This document shows, in pieces, positions 33,929-43,809 of a DNA stretch of 64,000 nt; positions within the stretch are counted from its first letter, which is position 1; every line of letters starts with the position of its first letter. The notes below the pieces were generated by a model. It was not told the origin of the DNA. It did not search any database and saw nothing but the letters and a program-made list of their open reading frames with translations. A program made the translations under genes and the position numbers. Origin of the DNA: Paramyrothecium sp. XJ0827 (lineage: Eukaryota > Ascomycota > Sordariomycetes > Hypocreales > Stachybotryaceae); contig JAJFPB010000001.1 of NCBI GenBank assembly GCA_020881915.1, positions 6,138,001-6,202,000 on the forward strand, read 5' to 3'.

Positions 33929-35839
33929 TTAGTTGCGGTAGAAGCAAGTGCTGTCCTCCTTGTCCTCCAGCTCGTCATCGTGGCAAGGCTTGGACTCGGG
34001 AGCGACGAAGTAGAAGCAGTTGTCGCCGTCGTGGGAGTTGGTGAACTCAATGGCGGCGCAGACGACGACCTCGCTGCCTTGGTGGGTTTCACGAGCGGCG
34101 TCGGCATGGCAGAGACCCAGGCAGTGGTTCACGTCGTCGGCGTGGCCATGGTGGGCCACATCGTGACGCTCCTTCTTGAAGCCCTTCTTGCAGAGGGGCT
34201 GGTAGTGGGAGAGGACGTGGTCACGGCGGGCGAGGTTGGCGATGCTGCGCTTCTTGTTGGGTTTGGTGGCAACCTCGACGTTCAGAAGGCGGCCCTTTTC
34301 CTGAGGCTTGGGCTCCTTACCACCAACCTTGGCATTGATCACGGGTCCATTCTTGCCCTTGCCGTTCTTGCCACGAGCTTCAACAGAGACGACACTGCGC
34401 TTACCGTTGGACTTGGTGGCAACCTCGACGTTCAGAAGGCGGCCCTTTTCCTGAGGCTTCGGCTCCTTACCACTAACCTTGGCGTTGATGAGGGGTCCCT
34501 TGTTGCTGGTCTTCTTGTTGTTCTTGGTCTTCTTGGTCTTGCGGGTCTTGGTAGCAGCGCCACGACGACGGAGGCCGAGGATACTATCACCACCATTGGT
34601 CAATGAGAGAAGCTTGTCATCCTTGAGCAATGCGAGGTTGAGGCCACCGTCTCCTCCGAGTTTAATATCGGCAACGGAGTCTCCGTTGAGCACTTCGGCA
34701 TCGAGGACATCGTCTCCAACAGCGAGGTCAAGCACTTTGTCGTCTTTGAGGACGCCAAGGTCAATGAGTGGCTTGTCATCATCCTCATCTTCCTCAGGGC
34801 CTTCATTGTCCTCGTCGTCCTCATCTTCATCTTCATCCTCCTCTTCAGGGCCCTCGTTGTCATCCTCATCGTCCTCATCGTCATCCTCATCCTCGTCTTC
34901 CTCATCGTCCTCGTCCTCGTCTTCATCATCCTCATCGTTGTCACTGTCCCCATTGTCGTAGTCTCCATCATGGCCGTTGTTGTCCTCATCGTCGTCATAA
35001 TGGTCGCCACCAACAACAGGGTATTTGTCCTTGTCACTGTTGTCATCGTAGCCCTCCTCGTCATCGTGATGGTCTCCGCCGTCGACAGGGTATTTTTCCT
35101 TGTCGTCGTTGTCATCGTATCCATCATCGTACTCGCCACCATGAGGAGGTTGGTATCCGAGGAGAGGGTCGACCTTGACATCGTAGTCATTGACGTCGAG
35201 AGAGTCCTCGTCGCCAAGGGCGCCCAGAGCCTTGAGGTAATCCTTGAGCTCATCCTTGGACAGAAGGCCACTCACGACCAGCAGGTCAAGGTCGATGGAA
35301 ACGGTGGACTTCTGGCAGACTTCCTCACCGACTTCAAAGTAGCCCGGCTTTGGGGCACTATCAGGCTTTTCGTAGTCAGGCGCATTGTAATCACCCTTAG
35401 GAGCGTCGTCCTTGTGATCCTCATAATGAGGGCTCTTGTCCTCCACAACGTACGAGGTTTCCTTGGGACCATTGTATTTGGGCTCCTCATGGATTTCATA
35501 GTCGTTGTGGCTTGGGGGCACATATGGCTCCGGGTTACCCTTTTCAGGTTCAGTAGGCTTTGAGTAGTCCTCGTGCTTGTCGTCATCCTTGGGGGGCTTG
35601 TACTCAGAGTCATGGTTCTGTTCCAATGTTATTAGTGATTGCTTCCACGTTGGCTTTCCAGTTCTGCTTACCTCGCTGGGAGTGACGTAAATGTACTCCT
35701 CCTTGTCCTCGGTCTGGTAAGGGCGTCCTGGCTGAATAGTGACCTTGGAGCAGACGGCCTTGTCAAGGATGGAGGCAAGGTCGATGTGGCAGCCGCTCTC
35801 TCGAGCGATGACCTCAAGACGGGCCACGATATCAGACAT
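33929..35839 (-). CDS. Unrecognised acidic repeat protein
   Basis: Exons 35839-35672 and 35617-33929 give 618 residues. The 54-bp intron (GTAAGC donor, CACTAATAAC branch point, AACAG acceptor) is a multiple of three with no stop, so retention would add 18 residues in frame. Regions in order: a Cys-containing start with HIDLASILDKAVCSK; a charged Pro/Tyr-rich stretch; STVSIDLDLLVVSGLLSKDEL, similar in wording to the start; a block of almost pure Asp/Glu (about residues 250-350); Leu/Asp/Gly motifs such as VLKDDKVLDL; a basic patch; two copies of a 50-residue unit containing KGRLLNVEVATK; and a tail with six Cys. There is no signal peptide. Dibasic GKR and KKR sites follow each repeat. The ATG context CTCAAAATG is favourable and a TATA box lies about 135 bases upstream. 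I do not recognise the family. Confidence 0.8.
   Translation of the reverse strand: MSDIVARLEVIARESGCHIDLASILDKAVCSKVTIQPGRPYQTEDKEEYIYVTPSEVSRTGKPTWKQSLITLEQNHDSEYKPPKDDDKHEDYSKPTEPEKGNPEPYVPPSHNDYEIHEEPKYNGPKETSYVVEDKSPHYEDHKDDAPKGDYNAPDYEKPDSAPKPGYFEVGEEVCQKSTVSIDLDLLVVSGLLSKDELKDYLKALGALGDEDSLDVNDYDVKVDPLLGYQPPHGGEYDDGYDDNDDKEKYPVDGGDHHDDEEGYDDNSDKDKYPVVGGDHYDDDEDNNGHDGDYDNGDSDNDEDDEDEDEDDEEDEDEDDDEDDEDDNEGPEEEDEDEDEDDEDNEGPEEDEDDDKPLIDLGVLKDDKVLDLAVGDDVLDAEVLNGDSVADIKLGGDGGLNLALLKDDKLLSLTNGGDSILGLRRRGAATKTRKTKKTKNNKKTSNKGPLINAKVSGKEPKPQEKGRLLNVEVATKSNGKRSVVSVEARGKNGKGKNGPVINAKVGGKEPKPQEKGRLLNVEVATKPNKKRSIANLARRDHVLSHYQPLCKKGFKKERHDVAHHGHADDVNHCLGLCHADAARETHQGSEVVVCAAIEFTNSHDGDNCFYFVAPESKPCHDDELEDKEDSTCFYRN
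34259..34498 (-). repeat. 150-base tandem duplication inside the acidic protein gene
   Basis: The unit at 34498-34349 is repeated from 34348 on, in frame with a 150-base (50-codon) step. The first 30 codons of each copy are nearly identical, including KEPKPQEKGRLLNVEVATK; the remainder has diverged after the dibasic site. High DNA identity with a few third-position changes points to a fairly recent or constrained duplication. Confidence 0.85.
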
Positions 35840-36979
35840 TTTGAGCAAATTTGTACTATTACGTACAGTAAACGAGTGACTAGGGTGTTGGTGTCAAAAG
35901 AGTGACTGAGTTGGAATTGCCAGAAGGCTTGTTGCTGTGATGATTATGAGAGCACTGTGTGAGATTTGTATCGTTATATAGACAGATGTGCGCTCATTCT
36001 CGCCTCCCCTTTCATGGCCCTGGGCTTCTGGGCCCATCTCTTCCGAGACCTCCCAGATGAGGTGCTAGGATTTGATCACGAACAAGTTTCAACCGCAGGT
36101 GGCAAGGGGTCAGATCTCCCCAAGTAGCACGTTGGTTCTACGCTTCGTCCTGGTCTCGAGCCTGTGGCCATGAGGAGATGGCCAAAGGCCGCAGTCCCAG
36201 CATTGGAGCATGTTTCGGAGACACTGAGACAGCGGGCCATGGCTTTTGTCGGCCACTGCTACATACTGAGAAGTGAACTTTGACAAGGACTCTCTGATCA
36301 AACGACGATAGAAAACATGACAGCCAGAAAGTCTTCCCACGGCTTGCGTTCTCACAAATTGGCCATCATCAAACTCACCCAACCCGGCGTTGGGTGTTGA
36401 ACGCCACGAGAAGCAAACATGACCTCGCCAGATGCTTGTGCCCTTGGTTCTGAAGCCACCCGAGGGCCATGATCTGACGCAGGCCCGAGTGAACCCATGT
36501 GTCGGCTGCAAGGGGCCCGTGTTGAGGTTGGGCCCAGAAACCGAAAAAGCAAAGCAGCTCCCCACGTAGCTGAAAGAAAGAGAAACAACAGTTGCAGTGC
36601 CCGCCATGGCCTTGGTGCCTTTGCGAGACAATTTCCCAATTAGATTATCAGACATTGTCATGCCGCGCCGCTTGTCGGGTCGTGTTCGAGCAAATGGCTT
36701 GCACCGCTGATTCGGTAGCAATCTCGTGCTCATGCGGTTTATGGTTTGCTTGAAGGGTATGTACAATTACTCGGAACAAACGCGAACTCGGACGGAACTG
36801 TTGATGGGATGCGCATGGCTCGGCCGTTGTGTTGTGCCCGCCACCGCCAAAGCTCCCTCAGGCAATCCCGGCCGCCCTGGGGCTTCTCTTACTTATCACA
36901 TTCGGACGTTGAGCAGTAACATGCAAGCAAGGAAGACAATTTCCGACATTGTTGTAACCAAGTTGAGCCATATCACAAC
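35840..36979. other. Intergenic region
   Basis: It contains the promoter of the acidic protein gene at its left end and the 3' flank of the Nudix gene at the right. A 218-codon open frame on - at 36110-36766 is rich in Cys, Arg and Trp without domain marks and was judged not coding. Confidence 0.5.
35974..35980 (-). promoter_or_regulatory. Probable TATA box of the acidic protein gene
   Basis: TATATAA on the - strand lies 135 bases upstream of the start codon, followed by a C/A-rich leader without an intervening ATG close to the start. Strong TATA boxes in filamentous fungi often mark inducible or highly expressed genes; that part is inference. Confidence 0.55.
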
Positions 36980-37595
36980 TCAACCACTCGCAGCGGGCTT
37001 CAAGTCGTCGAATTTGGGTGTTTGCTCCAGCAGCTTGTGCAGCGGCAGAAATACGACCTCGCCCGGCTTGGAGTCTCCCTTCAACACAATGAGCTCCTCC
37101 CACGTCTTCCAATGCCATCCTTCGCACTTGTCGGGTTCCGTCACCTAGAGGGTCGGGGCGTCAGCGGTTACCGGCTCCGGATGGCTGGAACTAGAGGCAT
37201 CGCGTTGTGACTCACCTGCGGCAGGGCGTCCGGATCAGTCATCTCGCAATACGCGAACAGGGTGATGTAGTGCTTCTTCTCGCGCTCGAACACGCTGTTG
37301 GTCACGGCGGCGGTGCTCAGGCCCTTGACGACAAGCGCAGTCTCCTCCAAGACCTCCCTTTCTGCACAATCCAGCACCTCCTCACCGTACTCGAGGTGGC
37401 CGCCAGGCAGCTGCCATGTTCCTGTGGTGTCACATTCAGCCACTCTGATTCGCGTAGAGGTCTAATTTCGATTGTAGATGGTGTTCACTTGCCTCCGCCA
37501 TGGCTGCCCTTGCGCTTCCCCACAAGGACCTTATTGTCGGAACGGACCACGATGGCCCCAATACCGACGAGCGGGCGAGCCATTTGCGCCGACAT
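36980..37595 (-). CDS. Nudix hydrolase (NUDT15/MutT-like)
   Basis: Exons 37595-37493, 37421-37216 and 37144-36980 give 157 residues. The Nudix box GX5EX7REUXEEXGU is met by GGHLEYGEEVLDCAEREVLE continuing ETAL, preceded by VGIGAIVVRSDNKVLVGKRKG; WHWKTWEEL closes the fold. Small proteins of this type clear oxidised or unusual nucleoside triphosphates; the exact substrate is unknown. The first intron (37422-37492) starts with GCAAGT instead of GT and ends CACAG with a CTGAAT branch point; a standard GT donor is not available that keeps GSHGGGTWQLPGGHLE in frame. The second intron (37145-37215) has a GTGAGT donor. The start may be the ATG at 37595 or the one four codons later at 37583. Confidence 0.9.
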
Positions 37596-40500
37596 ACGGA
37601 TATGCTCAATATTTATCGCAAGTTCTGGTGGCCCAATTAAAGGGAAACTACGAATCTGGCGCAGTTCGGTTGCTTCCTCTACTCTAACGCAGTTCCTACC
37701 ACGGACCACGGAAGCGTTTGCCACTTTGCGAACAGGGTGAGGTAGCCTTGATTTTTTTCAACGTACGTGGTCTTGGTCGAGCCTTCAATTTGGCTGCCTA
37801 CCTGTACGTGGGGAGGTTTGGGACTACTTTGCCCACTACTCTCTCCGCTAGCCAGGGGATTTAGAGGGCAACTCGGCACAATCACCTTGGAGTTGACCCC
37901 GGTGTGCTGGCCATGGCTATTCTGTCCAGAAAACAAAAACAAAAACAAAATGAAACAGTGATCAAATGCCTCTGATCGCGACATGACCCTCATGGGCACC
38001 GACCGTCGTGTACTGTTTTTGAAGTCGGGAGGTCTCACACCATTGTTGGGCGCGAACTCGTGCAATTCTTGGTAGCATGTAGGTAAGGTGTGAGCATGGT
38101 ACAAACCTGAACTCACCACGTAGACTGGCCATTGCGTCCATTATTAAACTATGCTTCTCCTCGGATCATATTTACACACTGCCCATCTACAGTTGGATAT
38201 CTTGAACCGCGGTGCAAGTAGAGAGCTCGTGTCTGCTTAATGTCGAGTAGCTCAGAGGTCGAATGTAAACGGACGAATGATGTTGTTATCCAAACGCCTT
38301 GAAAAGTGTCAAGCCCCAAGGAAAATGTAAAGAGCAAAGGTTCTCCAAGTAATTTATGAATTAAAGAACAATTGCAACGTAATCCAACTCAGATAAATCA
38401 CGCTATTGCCATGATAATGCATGGCGCCTTATAAATACTACATCTCCATTTTGGCGATGAACGCATTATCATGCCAATGGCGACACTGCGTCACAGCGCT
38501 GACGAAGCTTTACTGAGTACTTTCCATGTCAGATGATCGGCCATGGATACGTCCAATTGAAGCCCACAACCCAGCATCGAGCTCTGTTCATCGAGACTTT
38601 CCTTTCTAAGATGGTAAGTCCGTCCTATCGTACAACTCGGCTCGCCGGATCTAGTTGGCAGTCTCATGTCCGCTGACCCTGTTCAGCTCGACATTTCATG
38701 CATTTCATGATGTACCAATGCGCCTAAGGAGATACTGCGCACTTCGACACTGCCCCTGCAACGTGGTGTGAAGCCCTTCACAGCCGCGGGCCTTCTTCTA
38801 GATGCAAGCAAGGACTCTGTGCGTAACGGTGGCCTGATAATGACTTAATATTTGAATGTCCTGCATGGAGCACAACGCCGTCTACTGCGCATATCTGCAG
38901 CCATATCTGCCCCTGATCACAACGGGCTACGTTTGCCTGGCACCCATCCTCAGTCGGACACTGGTCCGGCTTGCCGATGCCTCGACTGCTGAAACGGTAA
39001 AATGCATATGCAGACGGCAGGATCCAGGATAAGGTAGAAGTAGCTGAGTTAAAGCTGACTTGGACAAACGGAGGGGATCCACGGGGATGCTGGTCTTATT
39101 CGTGTTGAGGTTCAGCGCACAGGGTCGCATCACTAATGGGTCACGCTTAGAAGCAGGCGGTTCTAGATCTGATTAGAGTCGTACTCTACTCGAGGGTCTC
39201 ATTTCGCTAACCCTCAGCCTTCTTGAACTTGAACTGGCGGGCCGAAGGAGCGCGTGGCAAGCTTGACCAGCAGTATGCTCATCATTGCTTCGCCTGGCCT
39301 TCGAAGATGGGTGTGAAGCTGGCAATGTTGAAACTCGTTGCCGAGAAGGTAAGAGAAGAGTGCGTAGACAGGAATTATGTGGCCTTCTCTTTTTTTATCC
39401 GCTTCATTGTGAACCGTGTGAGGTAGCTCAGTGGGTTTCTCGGGGGTTCGAGTGAATATGCTGTCATATTTGCGAGGTCGACTTGAGGCTCGTGACAAGC
39501 TTACCCTGAACCACGAACAATCTCGTGGACGGTCACATGATGTACCTTATGTTGCCGTTTGGTTCCGCCCTTCTCAACTTCATCTGAAACAACGTTTGGC
39601 AGGACGATGGAGAGAGCCATGGCACCGGCCGGCATCACATCCTAGCACCCCTTGATGTACTAGCAACGCGATGACAGCGCTGCCCACAGTCATCTTAATT
39701 GACTCCCGCAGCTGCAGCTCGACTTCTTTGCCTGCTCACTCGACCAGCTGATGCAGCTTCACTTCGGCGTTGCCTCGTCGCAGGTCACCGCTGCTCTTCG
39801 CCAGCATCATGTACGAGTCGCGGCCAGTATGCTTGGGATCGGTTGCTTAGATGCCTGTTCCCTGGCTACATGGCACTGCATGCCACGGCACGACGCAGGC
39901 TGACCTTTGATCACTCATGTTACATGCTCTCCGAAGCGTTCCTCTGCAGGCGGTCTTGCATCACCGGTGACCTAGCGTTGGACATTGCGAAATCTCCGCC
40001 ACCCGCTTGCTTGCCTGGCAAGCCAACCATCCTTGTTCAGTATGAGCCTCTCGACATACCATGGGTGCTTACCGAAATGTGCCTGGCCACTCGATCCCAG
40101 CCATGGCTTCATATCGTACACCGCCTGCACGGTGAGGGGGGTTGTCCCATGTTCGCCTCGTTTGGCGGCCTACGTTCTGCAAACACCACTGCCGACAGGT
40201 TGTGCTTACAAGTTTGCACAAAAGGTCATGGCCTTGTCATCGTGCGGTCAGTCGACTCGTCCTCGTGATACTATCAAGCATCGTACCATGGAAACAGATA
40301 AGCGGCCACGTCGACGGACGCGCCGCGCCAGGTCTTCCTTAGCTCCTCTTCCTTCCTTCATCATCGACACCGTTCGGTCAAGTAGCGAGCCTAATGCCGG
40401 ATAAACTTTTCCACAGTGAGCCAATGCATGGGGCTCGGAAGACTCGATATTCTGACAAAGTACCCCGAGAACATGCATCTTGTTTCTGCCGCAAGCGCTT

Positions 40501-43500
40501 GCATGATGACTAGGAAACTACATCTTATCACAAGGCATCCATGCGGTCGCAACCGTACATTGTTGCGCCCTGCGCCAAAGTGCGAAAGCAGAAATGTCGG
40601 TACACTCAATCGCGGATTCTGTCATGTGCAACACACTGTTCAACGTGAAATACCACGGAATTGATATTCCGAAGCCATTCTCGGCTAGGTTTCGAGGTGA
40701 TGGCAGACTGGGAGCTTGTAACCAAAGCAGAACGGAGAAACCACCATCGAAACCATCGACCACAACCTAATTCTGAAACCATTTTGACAGGGACAATCCC
40801 AGCTTATGTTAAGATATCTTGAGGCAGTCGCACGGCATCATCCCATCAATCGCGGAAGTCGGATGGTGGGTCTTTTGCATGAAGGATTGATGATCCTTAG
40901 TCTGGCCTTGGGGATGCCTCAAAATACGTGAAGGGTGCGATAGCGCAACCAGGCAACATTCAAATCAGCTACGGTGACTCGGCTCTCAGGCAACATGAAG
41001 CATACCACTGGAAGCCAATGAAGCTCGCATTGCAGGGCAGGGTTGCAGTTGGACCTCTTCATCATCGGATCTCGGAACCTCTCCCAGGACAATGGAAGGT
41101 GAGCTTCCGAGCCGTGCTTAAGTGAGACAGCCTTCGGCTAAATGGCGCCGAGCTCCAGTGCGGTCGAATACCTACTTGCGGTATCTCAAGGGATGAGTCG
41201 CAGCCTTGCCATCGCATTGTGTCGATTACAGGGGATAGATAACCCGACTCTATCGGCATACAGGTGCTTTCCCGCTCAATTCGTTTCCCAGACTCAATGT
41301 GTGGTTCTCAAGCCCAGTGTTGCGTGAGAGAGATGCCTCGAGCTCCACAATCATGAAACCAGACTCGAGGCGGCGCAAGCGTCATCAATCGTTGAAGCGA
41401 ACACGGAAGAGATATGAGCAGAAGAGCCGCTGGTAACAATTTTTGACATCCATCAGAGCTGTTCAGTAATTAAGAAATGGTGGGCCTCGTGTATCATCCC
41501 GATCAGGTAGCGCGTCCCGGCGCCACGCAGCCGCCGGCCTCAGATGCAGTTGCTTCCAAATCCGGTCCTGCGCACGCTTGCAATGCTGGGGCATCCTGGC
41601 GTCTTATGTGACCTCGCATGCACAAAACCAGGGCACGAAAGACTCAAGAACCCCCATGCTAATTCCCCGAATGCTCGGTCATGCACGATACACATCTGCA
41701 ACTCAGACCATTCCGGCGTACCGTGGCACATAACGTTATCAGAGTGACGTATCACATCTGAGCTTCGGGCTGCCGTCAAGGTTGGAATGTGCAGAGATGC
41801 TGGCTCTGCGGTGGCTAGAATTGCGTTATCTTGATCCCTGTGTGTGTCGCCAACAGAACCAACGCTGTACCATGGCTAGCCGACCGCTCTCCATCGCGTA
41901 TTGATCCTGTCGAGTTATCGATCAATCAGCCTGCTGTGCCACCCGGTCAGATGCGGCAACACTTTTTCCTATCTCCGGCTTCAACATGTGATTTTCGAGC
42001 TGAGATCTTCCTGCAATCGGCTTACTGCAATCAGACCGATTCATCATAGCTGCGATTTCGTACTGAACCTGAATCTACTTCGATGGGGTTTCCCCAGATA
42101 GTGGAACGACCGGGCCGCTGAGCCGCCCACCTTGTTTTCGCCACGGGAGTATACAAAAGTCGCAGTACTATGATTGGGCACGTCACCGGGGGGATCCATT
42201 GGAGCGAGAAAGCAAACATCGACCGACCCGGACAGGAGGACTTGCGGACTGGAAGCAGCCCAGTGGCATCGCATTTCACGCTGAGGCGGTGCGTACCTCG
42301 CAGGTGCATTTACAGTTGCATTCTAGAACAAGCTGCACCGAACCTTCGTGTCCTTTGATAGAGACGGGTCGTGCCAATAAGTAAAGACCCCAAGGGGCGT
42401 GCCAGAATTGGAGGCGTGCTTTCTCTGCTCAAATCCAGCCCGGTGGTCCCGCCTCGGACCCTGGCATTCGGCCCACGGACCTTCGGGTTTCGGGACGTTG
42501 ACAACCCATTGGACAGTCTCCCACGGGACCTTCCAGAAGACTGGCAAACGCCCTTAATATATTGCAGACATTGCCGATCGCCCCTCGCCCGCCACGCGCC
42601 CAAGCCTGGCAAATTCGTCTTGCCAATCCGAGCGTCCCAGCGATCTGCTCTCTAGCTGCGAGTTCGCAAAGCGTCCCTCCTAGTCGCGATGTCGTGGTTG
42701 AACTTCCGATCCACGAACGAACTTGGCGAATGCGGATGGTAAGGCATGTGCCCTGCAGAAGCGCCAATCAAAATGCAGGCGTGCCTTTCTCGGACCAAGT
42801 AACTCGCACACTATCTCCCCGAAAGAGAACCACTAGTCTCACTGCTTGGTCCATTCACCCTCCCTGTCGTGGTAGCACTGGCGAATCTGTATAGTGGATG
42901 ATGCGAGCTGGAGCCAATTGTCCCATTCTCCCAAACGCGTTTCGACCACATGCTGCCCATGGCCTCCCCCCACTTGAGCACGTTGTCTCTCGCCCTGCTT
43001 ACGGAGGAGCGTGTTGGAAGACCGCTTCCTAAAGCAGGAGCACTCGCCAAGCAATGCCAGGCAGACGGGGCCCGCTGCGGTCCGTTCTCTTGCCCTCGAG
43101 GATAGGCAGCGCGCCCATGCGGTCCGCTCCTACCGGTACGAGAAGTCTCGTCAATAGCCGACCGCTACGCAGTAGATAAGGCGTGTTTCCCAGTTCTTGT
43201 ATCAGCTCCACTTCAGTACGCCTTGCCCAGTCGCGGGTTCTCGGCAGCGCTCATGGCCGTTTCCTGTTGATCAGACCGTTTCCAGAGGTATCTGCGTGTT
43301 GCTTGCTACCACCCAACATGCACCTGGTAGGGTGTCGTTTATATACCGACCCTCCCAAGCTCGATGCCGGGTGGTCAATCACACAAGTTCCCTGGCTGTT
43401 ACATCCGGGCCTCTTTGAGCCATAAGTGTACATCGAATATTGCTAGGTGTCTTCATTTACAAATGAAGAGTAATCAGACTATATAAACTTCGAGGCCTGT

Positions 43501-43809
43501 TTTCAGTATCTGTATGACCCTTCTCATTGTACGGGTTCACTGCAATATTCGGGTGAAGCTCCTCTTGCGAACCTAACACTCTTTTCTGTCCATTGCCTAC
43601 GCAAGACGTTGTCTCAATATCTAGCAGGCAACGCCGTTGTTGGATAATCGAAGCCTACCAATCATCTTTCTCTACAAAACCAGGACCATCGAGCAGTCAT
43701 AGGCCCAAGGACAATTCTATATGCTTGCTCCAAAGCATTGCAACATTGTCTCAAGCAACTCACAACGCCACATCAATCTCTAAACCAGATCTCATCACCT
43801 TGAGGCGTC
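37596..43809. other. Gene-poor block between Nudix and beta-glucosidase genes
   Basis: About 6.2 kb without a convincing protein gene. The open frames seen lack ATG starts, splice signals or protein-like composition. One spot, 38430-38686, has a TATA box and a consensus intron but no long reading frame. The right end carries the promoter of the beta-glucosidase gene. No transposon domains were recognised. Confidence 0.5.
43480..43486 (+). promoter_or_regulatory. Possible TATA box of the beta-glucosidase gene
   Basis: TATATAA lies 324 bases upstream of the start codon, followed by a C/T- and A-rich stretch that could be a leader of about 290 bases. Confidence 0.4.

Noticed and set aside
34479..35563. 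Long Ser-, His- or Val-rich frames on both strands over the acidic gene
   Set aside because: They are other-frame readings of the GAC/GAG (Asp/Glu) repeat block and carry no independent signals.
36110..36766. 218-codon open frame on -
   Set aside because: Composition is Arg/Cys/Trp-rich and random-looking, with no domain, no splice partner and no promoter signal.
39422..39455. tRNA-like box A (TAGCTCAGTGG) and box B (GGTTCGAGT)
   Set aside because: The two boxes are only about 15 bases apart, leaving no room for the anticodon arm, and no acceptor stem pairs.
39699..40268. 189-codon open frame on +
   Set aside because: It begins at a TTG, has no recognisable domain and lies in a gene-poor block.
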